A stretch of DNA of 64,000 nt from Corallium rubrum (taxonomy: Eukaryota > Cnidaria > Anthozoa > Scleralcyonacea > Coralliidae): NCBI GenBank assembly GCA_964035015.1, contig OZ036004.1, positions 5,870,280 through 5,934,279 on the forward strand. Direction: 5' to 3'. Numbering within the stretch: position 1 is the first letter of the stretch; every line of letters starts with the position of its first letter. Under the pieces are notes generated by a model that searched no databases, was not told where the DNA came from, and worked only from the letters and a program-made list of their open reading frames with translations. Both the position numbers and the translations under genes were made by a program. Shown here piece after piece: positions 24,817 to 40,425 of the stretch.

Positions 24817-26220
24817 GCCATGTAGAATAATTAATATGGCCATTTGGAATAATTATGGCCATGTGGAATGCTTGTGGTCATGTGGAATACTTGTGGACAT
24901 GTGAGATAGTTGTGGCCACGTAGGATAGTTGTGGTCATGCGTGATAATTGGTGATCATGTGGAATACTTGTGCTCATGTGGGATAGTTGTGCTTATATAA
25001 ATCCATGTCCTATATTCACGAATTTATTGGTTAGGATTAGGGTGTGTGTTGGACCGACCTTTTCACGAATAGCGGCGCCATCTTGAATTCGCAATGCATT
25101 GTGGTCTATCCAAGGTAATGGGTGATTGCTTAGTGTTGAGACACAATGCGGTAATTTTTTCTTGATAAACACTTTCTTTCATGGCAACAATGTCTAGATA
25201 TGATCGTTGTCATAATGGTAAAAGCAATAATTCTCGTACGTATAAGGATACATTTGTCATGAATCTATCCTTACACGGCCGAGAATTGTTGCTTTTACCA
25301 ATATGACAACGATCATATCTAGACATTGTTGCCATGAAAGTGTCGCCCTCTTAATGGAGCTTGTTACCCTAGATATACCATAATGCATTGCGGATTCAAG
25401 ATGGCGCCGCTATTGGTGAAAAGGTCTATTGTGGCCATGTGGGATCATTATGGTCATGTAGGGTAATAAGGTAATTGTGGTCATGTGTGGTAGTTGTGGT
25501 CATGTGTGATAGTTGTGGTCATGTGTGATAGTTGTGGTCATGTGTGGTAGTTGTGATCATGTGTGATAGTTGTGGTCATGTGTGGTAGTTGTGATCATGT
25601 GTGGTAGTTGTGATCATGTGTGGTAGTTGTGGTCATGTGTGATAGTTGTGGTCATGTGTGGTAGTTGTGGTCATGTGTGGTAATTGTGGTCATGTGTGGT
25701 AGTTGTGGTAATTGTGGTCATGTGTGGTAGTTGTGGTCATGTGTGATAGTTGTGGTCATGTGTGATAGTTGTGGTCATGTGTGGTAGTTGTGATCATGTG
25801 TGGTAGTTGTGGTCATGTGTGATAGTTATGGTCATGTGTGGTAATTGTGGTCATGTGTGGTAATTGTGGTCATGTGTGGTAGTTGTGGTCATGTGTGGTA
25901 ATTGTGGTCATGTGTGATAGTTGTGGTCATGTGTGATAGTTGTGTCGATCATGTGTGGTAATTCAGTTGGTCATCTGTGGTAGTTGTGGTAATGTGTGGT
26001 AGTTGTGGTAATGTGTGGTAGTTGAGGTCATGTGTTGTAGTTGAGGTCGTGTGTGGTAGTTGAGGTCATATGTGGGCATATGTGGTTGTGATCATGTGTG
26101 GTAGTTGTGGTCATATGTGATAGTTGTGGTCATCTGTGGTCATGTGGGGTAGTTGAGGTCATGCGTGTTAGTTGTGGTCATGAGTGGTAGATGTGGTCAT
26201 GTGTGGTAAGGTCATGTGTA
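24817..26220 (+). repeat. 19-bp minisatellite (TGTGGTCATGTGTGGTAGT)
   Basis: About 55-60 units of 19 bp with C/T and G/A variants, interrupted by a foldback at 25056-25426. Units left of the foldback (GTGGCCATGTGGAATA types) are older and more diverged than those to the right. Confidence 0.9.
25056..25426. mobile_element. 370-bp foldback inside the minisatellite
   Basis: Termini GACCTTTTCACGAATAGCGG and the near-complement at 25407-25426 pair. A second internal arm pair includes GGCAACAATGTCTAGATATG and its complement. Both ends carry an AAGATGGCGCC-type motif. No target duplication is obvious. Confidence 0.85.
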
Positions 26221-26648
26221 CTCAGAATAAAAACTAAAAGCAGACAAAAAGCAGACTAAAATAGTATAAAATTAAATAGACAGCTGTTAATGTTTTATCT
26301 TTTTTTATTTCAAAACCATTCTCAGAAGAAAAAAATTCCATGATTTTCTTACATGCACTGTCAATAAGTCAACATGTTTTTGTGTCAGTTGATGTGGATA
26401 CGAAACCTAAAAAAATAAATATATTGTTTTTCACAACATTTTCTCACCTTTTTTTAAGGTTCTCGCAAAATATAAGATAATAAAAAAATACATTCACTCT
26501 GGCAGAGCAAGAAAATCGCGAAATTCCCTTTTCCAATCTGTCTCAAACTACAGACACAATGCGCATGTCTTACAATATTTCTCAAATTATGAATGCACAT
26601 TATGAGATTTTTAACCGCACTAAAACTCTCTCAAACTATGAGCAAGAA

Positions 26649-27785
26649 TTACACAGAAGCAGCAAAGCCACTTTTATCGTCTAAAGGCGATGAAGCGATA
26701 CAGCTTGAATCAGTTGATAAATATTGTCCATTGGAAGACTTGCTATCTTCAGACGTTGTTAAACTTCGCGCAACTTCATCAGAGTTAAGAATATCAACCA
26801 AAGGAATATTTTGCTGAATAATTGAACAACTGCGCGATGAAATTGTCCGTTGTCTGCTCTCCGCGACAAAACTGAATTCTTCACCGTGTTTTTTACAAGC
26901 AAATAGACGCAAAAAGAGAAGACGAAAATCTCTCGTCATTGAAATGTAGATAAGTGGATTGACGGCGGCAGCAAAATGAGGAGCAATGCCTAGCAGCCAG
27001 CTTACAAGGAAGGAGTGATCAACTGCTTGTTCGTTAATAGCTTCTATTAATGTTGTCACCCAAAAACTGCCCCAAAAGAAATAAGCTGGAAGGATAGTAA
27101 CCAGAATGTTTATGGCAACTCGAAATTCTTTCATGACAAAACGAACTCGACGACCAGGGTTGGAGTGTTTGGGGAGGTGGTGGAGTTGACGCCATACTGC
27201 ACGGAATATTCGGTAGTAAGAGGCGGTGGTGATTAGAATAGGCAAAGTGAAGGTAAAGGTGAATAAACACGAGATGTAGATCTTATCGTAGGTATAAACT
27301 GGGTCGACGATATTTCGAGAATATGACGTAATGAAGGTCACAATAGAGTACGTCCACACAGTGAACACCCAAGTGAGAGCACGTGAATGGGTCGTGATGG
27401 ACTGATAACGGAGTGGCACTGTAATAGCCAAACAGCGGTCAACGCTAACACATGCCAAGCTGGTTAGAGAAGCAGATAAGCAGAAAACGTCAATAGAAAT
27501 AAATATATTATCAGCCAGTTTAGCTTGGGTGTCGCTTAGTGAGAGACTTAGTTCACAAGTGATCCTAACAGCTTGAGAAACCAGGAGAAAGATATCAGCT
27601 ACAGCAAGATTGACGATAAAATAGTTTGTAACGACACGTAATAGTTTCACTTTACAGAATGACACAATGATAAAGAAATTCGCAGAAACTCCAAGAACTA
27701 TGGTTAGTGACCATACAATTAACATAGTCCGATACATTCTGGCAGAGGGCACTTCCAAAGGTGAGTCTTCGGTACAGTTGTTCAT
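26649..27785 (-). CDS. Class A GPCR, biogenic amine receptor-like, orphan
   Basis: Seven-helix receptor at the cell surface, 378 aa in one exon. Landmarks: GVSAN in TM1 (Asn36), NLAVAD in TM2 (Asp64), SIDVFCLSASL in TM3 with Asp99 at position 3.32, VDRC in place of DRY (Arg117), PLRY in loop 2, a TM5 proline, and NPLIY in TM7 followed by a helix-8 RDFRLLF segment. The Ser/Thr-rich tail of about 70 residues could be a GRK/arrestin substrate. Asp3.32 is the amine counter-ion in aminergic receptors. However, Cys3.25 and an ECL2 cysteine are absent, TM6 has FWGSF where CWLPF is usual, and Tyr7.43 is His. An acceptor-like TTGCAG lies 14 bp before the ATG, so a 5' UTR intron is possible. The ligand cannot be predicted. 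Confidence 0.93.
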   Translation of the reverse strand: MNNCTEDSPLEVPSARMYRTMLIVWSLTIVLGVSANFFIIVSFCKVKLLRVVTNYFIVNLAVADIFLLVSQAVRITCELSLSLSDTQAKLADNIFISIDVFCLSASLTSLACVSVDRCLAITVPLRYQSITTHSRALTWVFTVWTYSIVTFITSYSRNIVDPVYTYDKIYISCLFTFTFTLPILITTASYYRIFRAVWRQLHHLPKHSNPGRRVRFVMKEFRVAINILVTILPAYFFWGSFWVTTLIEAINEQAVDHSFLVSWLLGIAPHFAAAVNPLIYISMTRDFRLLFLRLFACKKHGEEFSFVAESRQRTISSRSCSIIQQNIPLVDILNSDEVARSLTTSEDSKSSNGQYLSTDSSCIASSPLDDKSGFAASV

Positions 27786-30170
27786 CTCAAATACAGCTGC
27801 AAGATTTCAAACCTATATGGAAAAAAATATGTATTCAATTTCCGGTTATAAAACCTGCACAGCAAGATTATTATAAATATATATTTAAACCATTAATAAT
27901 TCATGAAGAAAACATAAAAGAAATCAGTACCACGTGATAAAAATTCACCCTTTAATTCTACATGATTTTTACGGTTTCGGCTTTCGGCAACGTTGCTTTT
28001 CGATGTGACAATACGCAAACGAAATAATCAAATAGATAGTTTTTCAAAAAGGAAAAACAACTCGCAGTGTACGTGTTTTATTTCGAGTCAAACCACCACT
28101 GGACTACGCCTCGTGTTTTGAAGCTAATAAAACACTGCTGGCCGTTTTAAATATTACCGGAAAAACAACGGGAAAGAGAACCACTCGACCGAGAAAAATA
28201 ATCTGGCGTTAAGTAAACAAAAAGAGACTAGCTGTTTTTGGCCAGCTTATAGACAGGAACAGGATGACTGAAGGTTCATTCTCTGACAAGTAAAATCGTC
28301 TCGTGCATTAATAATTCATAAGGAAAACACAAAAGAAAATCATGACCGTATCGTGTCTTTATAAGGTGACAAAGATACCTCCTGATTTACATAAACTTTA
28401 GCTTTCATTTTCTCGGCTTAGACAAACTTATTTTTCAAACTTACTACGCCAATGAATTTACCAAGTGGTTCGTTTTTGAAGCCGTTCAATAAACTCGCAG
28501 TTGGTGTTTTATCACATAAAACAACAGTCGGCTTCGCCTCGTGTCTTTATATCTGATAAAACATTCCTGCTCGTTTATTAAACAGTACTTAATTTATTAT
28601 CGAGTCGGTTTTCTTTGTTCTTTCGAGGTCTTCATATCGCATAAAGCCCTTGAATACTAATTAGATAAGAAATGAAGGAAAAAACTAGGAAAATCTTTGT
28701 CCAAGGTAGAAAAAAACAACAAACTTTGTTGGAAAACCTCCTCGATAATAAATTAAGTCAGATAAATCCCTCGAACGTCGGGATTTATGCGATATAAAGC
28801 CCTCGGACGCTTCGCGTCCTCGGGTCTTTATATAGCATAAATCCCTCCTTCTCGGGATTTATCTATTACTTAAATAATAGAGGGCGTTTTTGGCCGGGAT
28901 TCTATATTACACATGTCACTAGACAAACCTAAGTTAACAAAACTTATTACAACAAGACCTTTACCAAAAAAACAAAACAAAAAACGAAACAGTGACGATT
29001 TTGTGGTGTGAATTTCAAACAATTGTTGTATTCGCTTGTATTCAATGGTACTTATTAAAGTGCACTCATTTTTATTAAGTAAATTTCTTATTTGTTGTAC
29101 TGCAGACAATAGAAAAACCCGAAATAATATAGAACGCAACTTTATCGAAGAAAAAATCATCATATTTTATTTATTTTAAAGACAATAATATATAATTGCG
29201 TAAAGAATCTATAGAAATGTGCTACTGTATATACACTTACCAGTTTTACTGAACAAAATAGTTTCTTTCGTGTTGTCCGTTTAGATTTCGTTTGGGATTT
29301 TGTGAATGCAGAGTTTAAAATTTTAAGCCTGAAGAACATCCAACGTGATGGCAGCAAACAGAGAAAGATATGTTAGTTAATTTTCAGCTGGCTTTATATA
29401 AGACAAAAGCAACATCAGCCCACGTCGTGATGTCGATTCACTTACATTTTTTCAAGATAAACAATCGTTTTTTCATCTCCAGCTGACTGTTTAATCAAGA
29501 TGCGATAAAAATATACTTATATACATAAAAACAACTAGAATATTTTGTTGTTTTTACCCCAAATGTCTCCATGTCATGTTCATAATATTGTCTCATTTGT
29601 GTGTGTTGTGATAATATATTTTTCAAGTTATCGTGAAGGTTCGAGGGAACTAATTATATAATATGAAGTTTGCTATATGTATATTCAATGTATATTTTAA
29701 TTATTAGGACATTCGTCACATCTTAGAACAAAATTTTGATTTTGTGGCAAAGATGAAGAAATAATTAACACGACTTGAGAAAACTTCATTAATATATAAA
29801 CTCTGTGTACATTTAGCTAATTAACAATCTTTCGCGGCCATAATGAAAAGGCTAAAATGTTGTTTTTTTAGGTTTATGTATGAGGTCAAAGTTAAGAATT
29901 TAGAAACAAACTTTGAAAAAAAGACAGATCGACAGATATAATATATTTAACAACTTCTAAAAAACATCCCATAACGAATTATTGATAACTAAAATAGTTG
30001 AAGAGCACGTAATGAGATAGGGTTTACCTTACATGAGGGATTGACATAATAGCAGTGAGTATATCGCTCTACTCCTGTGGAGAAAATGAAATAAAAAGGT
30101 GATAAAAAAAAGGGATGAACAGTTTCCATTATGTTATGTATATATAGGGAGCCGGAGAACAAGTATTTTA
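27786..30170. other. Intergenic, upstream of the GPCR
   Basis: No protein recognised. Minus-strand frames at 28870-29163 and 29160-29357 resemble nothing known; the latter is followed by a good donor (CTG|GTAAGTG at about 29243) and could be a 5' exon of the GPCR or noise. Palindromic foldback fragments are listed separately. Confidence 0.5.
28060..28870. mobile_element. Cluster of diverged foldback fragments
   Basis: Three short palindromic stretches: about 28070-28140 (CGTGTTTTAT...AATAAAACAC), 28495-28575 (GTGTTTTATC...GATAAAACA) and 28755-28862 (GATAAATCCC...GGGATTTATC). All have CTCG/CTTCG-rich centres, a common style of non-autonomous element in invertebrates. Confidence 0.6.
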
Positions 30171-30173
30171 CTT

Positions 30174-30245
30174 TGATAAAAGGCGCTGCTCGAAACGTCA
30201 GTATTTCGTTATCACGACTAATCTCGGCATTTGACTACATTTTCA
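30174..30245 (+). repeat. Dispersed ~137-bp repeat family, fragment
   Basis: Contains CTCGAAACGTCAGTATTTCG and downstream sequence shared with the copies near 47.5, 50.0 and 52.8 kb. Confidence 0.75.
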
Positions 30246-30313
30246 TCATACTATACCAGTCAACCAGAATTTTCAGCTTAGAGTCAGCAAAGTTTCGGGG
30301 TTAGAGTTCCGAC

Positions 30314-30965
<652 letters not shown>

Positions 30966-31235
30966 AGTTAAGTGGGCTTACCTCAAAATGTCGAGTGTCG
31001 CAACTGTCAGTTTCACGCGGGGCTGGTCTTCAGGCAACTCTTATATTCGCTCTACCTTTATGGTATTGAGCACTTTCCGACATTCCGTGAACAAAATCAC
31101 ACGTACTCGTTTGTATATATATATATATATATATAATATTTCGTTGTTTGTAATAGATAAAAGAGTGCTCAATACTGTGAATATTCAGCAGAGCAATTTT
31201 TAAATAAATAAATATAATTTCAGTTTTAAGATATT

Positions 31236-31450
<215 letters not shown>

Positions 31451-31804
31451 ATAGCACTATTAATATGTATAGTACTACAGTAACGTTCAAAATTAATAAC
31501 CTTATAGCGAAGTAACTCAGTCAATGGCGAACACTATATGATAAATTACTTCAAAACGAAACAAAACGAAACATGAAGAACGTGAAGGCACGAAGAGACA
31601 TTTTTCACGGAACTTAGCAATTTAGCATTGTAACAGCTAGTGTACACAGCTTTATTGTATATGCATTTATATTTGTACTTGAGAACAATAGTATACATGA
31701 GGATATAAAAAGAGGAAGCTATTAGAAAAGAGGAAGCAAAATGGTGAACTAAGCTGCCACGATTTCTAGCAACAAAATGGTGACGTTGTTTCTCTGACGA
31801 AGAG

Positions 31805-31915
31805 TTCAAGGTCGAATGTGTTCCGCTCGAAACGTCAGTCGTGGATACGAATCTCAGCAGTCTACCACATTTTCACTTTGCTCTATGCAAAACACTACTG
31901 CCTACGCAGCATTCT
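31805..31915 (+). repeat. Dispersed ~137-bp repeat family, fragment
   Basis: CTCGAAACGTCAGT, then CTCAGCAGT, then CACTACTGCCTACGCAGCA, in the family order. Confidence 0.75.
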
Positions 31916-33125
31916 CCTTTTTTAAACGAGGCTAATAATAGCGTGAAATATATCGGACTGCACGCTAGGTTAGCGCAGAAGATAAATCCCTGGGTACGAG
32001 ATTGGCTAAAAAAGTAGTTCCAACACGAAAAACAATTGGGGATATTTTCAGTTGTTCTCTTCAATTTCGCGCAGAAGTAAAAATGTGATTTTCCAGTTAA
32101 CATGAATTTTCATAATAGGACTTTCTTGTCGTATCGTATGATTTATTTTGTCCGCCCCTTATTAAAAAATTAAATAATATATAACTAAAAATAAACAAAC
32201 GTACAATACATTTATAACTATATAAACTATATATATAGACTATATATATATATATAGTTTATATATAGTTTATATATATATATATAAACTATATATATAG
32301 ACTATATATATATATATAGTTTATATATAGTTTATATATATATACTCATATACTCAATACAAATTTATTGCTTCACTTTTCGGGGCACTGCCACTATATC
32401 AAGAGATATACTTTATCCACATTATCATTTATCCTGAAAAGTCCGTTCACCCAAAAGTTTAGCATAGTACATAATCCACTTTTTCTTAAATTTATCTCTG
32501 TATATATGTACAGATCTCTTAATTTCTTAACTCGATGCTATAGACAATTTTACTCATCAACAGAGCACCTATAACATTCAGAGTAAATTATAGTAAACTA
32601 AGATATAGTACAAGCTAGTCTGATTTTCTCACAAAACGTCAATTTTTAGATTTATGCAAAAAGATATGTTGACTGCCAATAAAAGTCATTTTAATTTTTC
32701 TTTTATTAACAAAACTAAGAAACTGAATATTGCGTCAACTTAACATTTCATTGTTGTGAAGTTTAATTAGAATATGTGGGAGTTTATTGATCAAAAACAA
32801 AATGATTAACGTGTTTATTTTTACTATACCAAAATACTATTTTTAGGACTAAAGTTCTGAAATACTATTAAAAGAAGAGGATTTACTATTTTCGAAAACC
32901 GGAACACGAGGTTACTAAAGGCAATCAAGGAAATTACATGTATCTCTAGTCCGGTTTCATTTCTTTCAATTACGTAATAACGGCTAGGATGTAACATTGG
33001 TTTGTTTTGTTCCTGTCTGCACTAGCATGTTGTAGTAAAAGAAAGTGGAGTGCAGCGTAGGAAGAAACGTTTCGGTAATTATTAGAGTTTTTCGACTACT
33101 TGTTACTTTGGGTTTCTCGTTAGCG
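31916..33125. other. Intergenic; AT hairpin repeat at 32217-32345
   Basis: No gene recognised. At 32217-32345 a TATATAAACTATATATATAG motif repeats in direct and inverted order. Confidence 0.6.
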
Positions 33126-33287
33126 TTACTTGCAACAACAATCACACCACCAACACCAACACCAACACAATAACAGCAATCATAACATCATCACCACCAC
33201 CACCAAAAACAACAACAGCAGCAGCAGCAGCAGCAGCAGCACCAACACCAACACCAACACCAACACCACGTACCAACACCACGTACC
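33126..33287 (+). repeat. Compound CAN trinucleotide repeat
   Basis: Mixed CAA, CAC, CAG and CCAACA repeats lead into the AAC tract: a block of eight to nine CAG at 33218-33241, then CCAACA hexamers and two ACCAACACCACGT units. Confidence 0.9.
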
Positions 33288-35804
<2,517 letters not shown>

Positions 35805-35805
<1 letters not shown>

Positions 35806-36570
35806 TATTTAAAGCAAAAATTTTTACATTTATATTGCCCGCAAATAGCAATTGCTAATCGAGGCGGGTGTAGTGTTAACAAAACAACATAATATTTATC
35901 AAAAGCGCACACAATAGATAAAACTAAAGAATAAATAAGATTAAATAAAGTTATTTTTCTTTGTTACTTATTTATTTAGATATTTTCCCATTATTATTGG
36001 CAAGTCAAGATAAACATTTTCATTATTTTATATTAATAACTAAAGCAACATATTTTTAATCATATAATTCAAGCAGTTTTGTTTTGTATGTTTTTTTGTT
36101 CATCACGCACAAGTACTGAATGATACTCTACACAAGTATATATATATATATATATATAGGTCAGTTGTCGCGAACAATCTTTGTTTGTCCTTGAAGTCTA
36201 AATTGGTCCATATAAAAACTACCTCAGACGATCGCTCTGTCTCTTACTATATATTGTAATTATGCCCACATGCCTCCGGCAGAACGTTTCCGTTTGTTTA
36301 TATATACTCAGTTACAAAACCGAAAAATATCAGCCGGAAGGAAGCTAAAAATCATACCAAAAAATATATCTTGTTTCGCAAATACTCGAGTAAATAGATT
36401 TCGAATCTATGCATGACAAAATCCTTATCAAGCCTACCAAATCAAGCCGGCGTGCTATTTTTTTGTACAACTGAGTAATTTTACATTGATCACACTCTAT
36501 AGTGTGGTAAACAACATTAAAATGTAAAATCAACACTTAGGTCTTAGCTGTGGTTCGTGGTATTACGTAT
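35805..36570. other. Intergenic
   Basis: AT-rich, no gene recognised. A short TA run lies at 36138-36158. Confidence 0.5.
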
Positions 36571-36799
36571 TAATAATATACATGAAAAAATTTATCATAA
36601 AGAGAATCTTTCTAATCAAAATGCTTTGTTCAAATAACATACATGAAAAAAGAAATTAACAGGAGTAAAAAATGATTTTTGTGAAAATTTTAAAAATTAC
36701 AAAATTTGCACTGTATTTCATTTTTCTGCACTGAATTACACTAAAATTGCGCTCCTCTCATCCAATCAGAATTGAGGAATTTTTTCATGTATATTATTA
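36571..36799. mobile_element. MITE, 229 bp
   Basis: Termini TAATAATATACATGAAAAAA and its complement at 36780-36799. The internal CCAATCAGAATTGAGG is a motif I associate with MITEs of several invertebrates (from memory). The flanks are AT-rich, so a TA target duplication cannot be resolved. Confidence 0.85.
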
Positions 36800-37239
36800 A
36801 ATGTGATAAACAACATCAATTGAAAATCATCCACTTGCTGTTTCTTACATAACTATAATGAAATTGATTAAAAAAACTATATTTTGCAGGTAACCTAGTT
36901 ATTACTGGGTATATACTGAGTGAGCTTATTTACAAGGGCGAGAGCTCAGCGAAATATAGATATTTTTACGCAATGGTTGTATACTGATAAACAACAGTCT
37001 GTATAAATACTGAGAAAATCTAGTTATTATCCCCAAAGTAATAAACAACATTAGTATAAATGGACAGGTGATTATAGAAAATCTAGCGCGCTGACTGGTC
37101 AAGCTACTTTGCAATCACCTACATCGTTTATTCAAAATGGCCGCCAGCCAATTTGTAATGCGACAGACGACGAGGAAATTAACAATTCTAAAGGAAATGC
37201 TGTTCCTAAAAGTACGAAAATACGTATTCATACTAAGGC

Positions 37240-37535
37240 ATCGTTTACAAGGTACCGTACTAATTCGACGCCGGTCTCGAATTCGTCCTATATCGCCGTG
37301 TAAATAGGAGGAACCGTGCTAATTCGAGACCGGTCTCGAATTCGTACTAATTCGAGACCGGTTCCGAAATTGTCTTCCGTGTAAACAGGCGGAACCGTAC
37401 TAATTCGAGACCGGTTCCGAATGCGTCCGGTACCGTGTAAACTGGGTCTAAAACAATTATTCGCCTCCTCGACTTCGTCTCGGTTATTATACACCGATAT
37501 TTACCTCGCCTTCGGCGAATAATTGTCAATTAATA
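37240..37535. repeat. TTCGAGACCGGT repeat and adjacent hairpin
   Basis: AATTCGAGACCGGT-type palindromes recur at 37260-37430, alternating with CGTGTAAAC/AGG spacers. A related fragment occurs at 41388-41460. At 37455-37535, CAATTATTCGCC pairs with GGCGAATAATTG, a second short foldback. Confidence 0.8.
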
Positions 37536-38310
37536 TGAATTTTGAACTGCATAAGGTAAATAAACATCACTTGCTGTTTCTTACATAACTAAATATTGTT
37601 TCCTGTGAATCATAGCAATTGATCAACCATGCATGGGCATGGCTATTTAAAGATCGAAGGAAAGGGTGCTAATCCTCCCAAAAAAACAACACCCACCCTC
37701 CACTCTGACGTTCGAGCTCGTGTAGCACACGCGTGAGTACCACGCACGAAAACCAAAACGAGGCTGTCAAGATTAGAAGACCAAGATGTTTCTTGGGCAC
37801 ACTCCAAGTTCATAAATGATAGGCACTGGCTTACATCGTAAAGTAAAGGTGGTAGAAAATAAAATACTGATATTTCAAGCCAAAGTCCTTCATCAGAGTA
37901 AATCATGGAGTAATATAAAAGTAGAGTGATGCATAGCCAGTGTGTTACGATGTATAGAAAATCTTAAAGATGGTCAACTGCTGAGATTGTAGAGAATGAA
38001 ATACTGACGTCTTAAACCAAAGTTCTTCATCAGAGTAAATTATGGAGTAATATAAAAGTAGAGTGTTGTGTAGGCAGTGTGTTACGATGTATAGAAAATC
38101 TTAAAGGTGGTGAACTGCTGAGATTATAGAGAATGAAATACTAATCTTTCAAGCCAAAGTCCTTCATCAGAGTACATCAAGGAGTAATTTATAAGTATAG
38201 AGCGCTACGTAAGTAGTATGTGTTGCGTGTGAAAATCGGAAAGGTAGTAAACAGTAAACTGATGAGATTTTTAAGAACGAAATGATTTCAAGCCAAAGCA
38301 CTTATTTAAA
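37536..38310 (+). repeat. Tandem array of the ~137-bp repeat family
   Basis: At least three units with period about 137 bp (ATACTGA-type motif at about 37864, 38001 and 38139) plus partial units. Order within a unit: GTGTTACGATGTATAGAAAA, TGCTGAGATT, GAATGAAATACTGACG, CTTCATCAGAGTAAAT, AGTAATATAAAAGTAGAGTG. The first 300 bp (37536-37830) hold nothing recognised. Confidence 0.88.
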
Positions 38311-38984
38311 GATTACATTATATTACACTTGTCTTGTTCTGACGTAACTATACGTTGTATAAACTTCAAGCAATTAAAAAATAAAAGAAACAAAACAAAA
38401 AATATAGCAAATTTCCTAGATAAGCTCCTCCCACACTACAGTAGGCAAGCCACGCCTTTAAACTTAAAACAACTAGATGTATCTAGCCAGATTGCTAAAT
38501 AATAAAGACACTATATATATTCTGACGTAAGAACTAGTTTAAACACGATTAAAAGATAAAAAACTGAGTAACAAACATATTTAAATGGAGAAGAGTATTT
38601 TAAACACTCGTAGAATCCATACTTCACTACATCCGGGAACCGGAGTGACATATCGACAAGTCAAAATTTTCGCCTTTTGCCGTAAGTTTCGAATCAAGTA
38701 AGTTTGAGCCAGTAACTTCTCTTAATTCAGTTTTTCACGTAAAATGACGTATTCGAATAAGCTGTGGTATTTTTCATTTGTATTTTCTAAAAGTTTTAGG
38801 TCAAGCGGTTGTAGTTTTTGCATTAAACTCAGTTTATCAACATCACTTCCATGCATAATTTCATTGTCCATATTATTACACAGTAGCGAGGAGATATGGA
38901 TTTTATGTTCTCGTGGGAAGGACAATATCTCACGAGTGAGCCCTTTATATAGCATATATAGCATATTTATATAGCATATATATA
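38311..38984. other. Intergenic
   Basis: An 80-codon minus-strand frame (38722-38964) has ordinary composition but resembles no family I know and has no partner exon. It could be a terminal exon of an unseen gene; not annotated. Confidence 0.4.
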
Positions 38985-39292
<308 letters not shown>

Positions 39293-40425
39293 TGCGAGTG
39301 TTTTATTAGAAAATATGCAGTGTCGTATTTTCCATATCCTCACTATAGTGAAGATATCGATGACGTCAGTAAGAATTTTACCTCTTTTTGCATTGAATCT
39401 ACACAATAAAAAGAAAATTACATGCTGGCTTGAATATATGAATTTTATCTTCTCGTGGTAAATACTAAGTTGACGTCAGCTGGGAATTGTCTACGTAATT
39501 GAGGCGGCTTGCGCGCACAAATATCGACGATATAAGTCGTGTATCTATCGATTGATATTTAGTGCTTGAATAATACAAGGCAACTTCTCTCACTAGGAGA
39601 GCAAAGCAGCGGTCTAATGATTGTGGCCATATATAGCTTTACAATAACACGAAGAACACACTCCCCATTGTTAGTTTAATTTATGCATAGCCAAGCTAAC
39701 CTATCTTCGAAATACAGAGAATTGCATTTAGATTTCATCTGAGAAATGCTTGCTTTTCATACGTAAAAATATTCAATATGGTTCACCTCCGAAATACAAA
39801 GAAAAGTAAACGTAGAATAAAAGCCAGTAGTAGTTAAAAACAGAACATAAAAACTACGCAAGCTTCGTCTAATAATAACCCACAGCTTATTTTCGACATG
39901 TTTACGAAAACATTACTACGTCAGCAAACACACTGATGCTGTTTCAACTAAACTAAACCTCTCTATTAAAGTTGAAACTGCATTGTTTAGCAACAGCAGC
40001 CATTAAAGCTCTTGCTGTTTTCACTGGCAGTAATCTTAGAGAAAAAAAAAGAAAATTATCACAGAAGAACAAACCTGATCTAAGGAAACGTTCAAAATTA
40101 ACGTTTGATATTAAGGCCCAGTTGGACGTCTCGTGGGCGGTATCTTTGTAAATTTTGTAAACGAAATTGATTGTGTTTTCCGACAACATCAAAACATTAC
40201 TGTTAACATGTACCTTCGAGCTATTCTATTCACATCTATATAAGTAGACTGTGAGTCGTGACAAAATAAAAATGGCGGAAATATAGCTACAAAGCTATAT
40301 GCATGGTTCTATTTTATATTGAACCAAAGCTTTCAACCAGCGTATAGCGACCGCCTGGACCTTGAGTTTTTAAGCTAGCATTATTTTTCGGAACGCGTAT
40401 CTCATTATATTTACAACTAAACTAA
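39293..40425. other. Intergenic
   Basis: No gene recognised. A minus-strand frame at 39953-40192 (79 codons) resembles nothing known. Confidence 0.45.

Noticed and set aside
24901..25060. Telomere-like GGTTAGGATTAGGG at about 25029-25042
   Set aside because: One and a half degenerate units only; not a telomeric array.
26593..26817. Plus-strand frame overlapping the GPCR 3' end
   Set aside because: It is the antisense shadow of the receptor's C-terminal codons.
28870..29357. Two minus-strand frames upstream of the GPCR
   Set aside because: No recognisable family. The second has a good donor but nothing links it to a coding acceptor; noted only as a possible 5' exon.
38722..38964. 80-codon minus-strand frame of ordinary composition
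   Set aside because: No family resemblance and no partner exons; it starts in a TA repeat. Considered as a POT1 C-terminal exon but shows no similarity.
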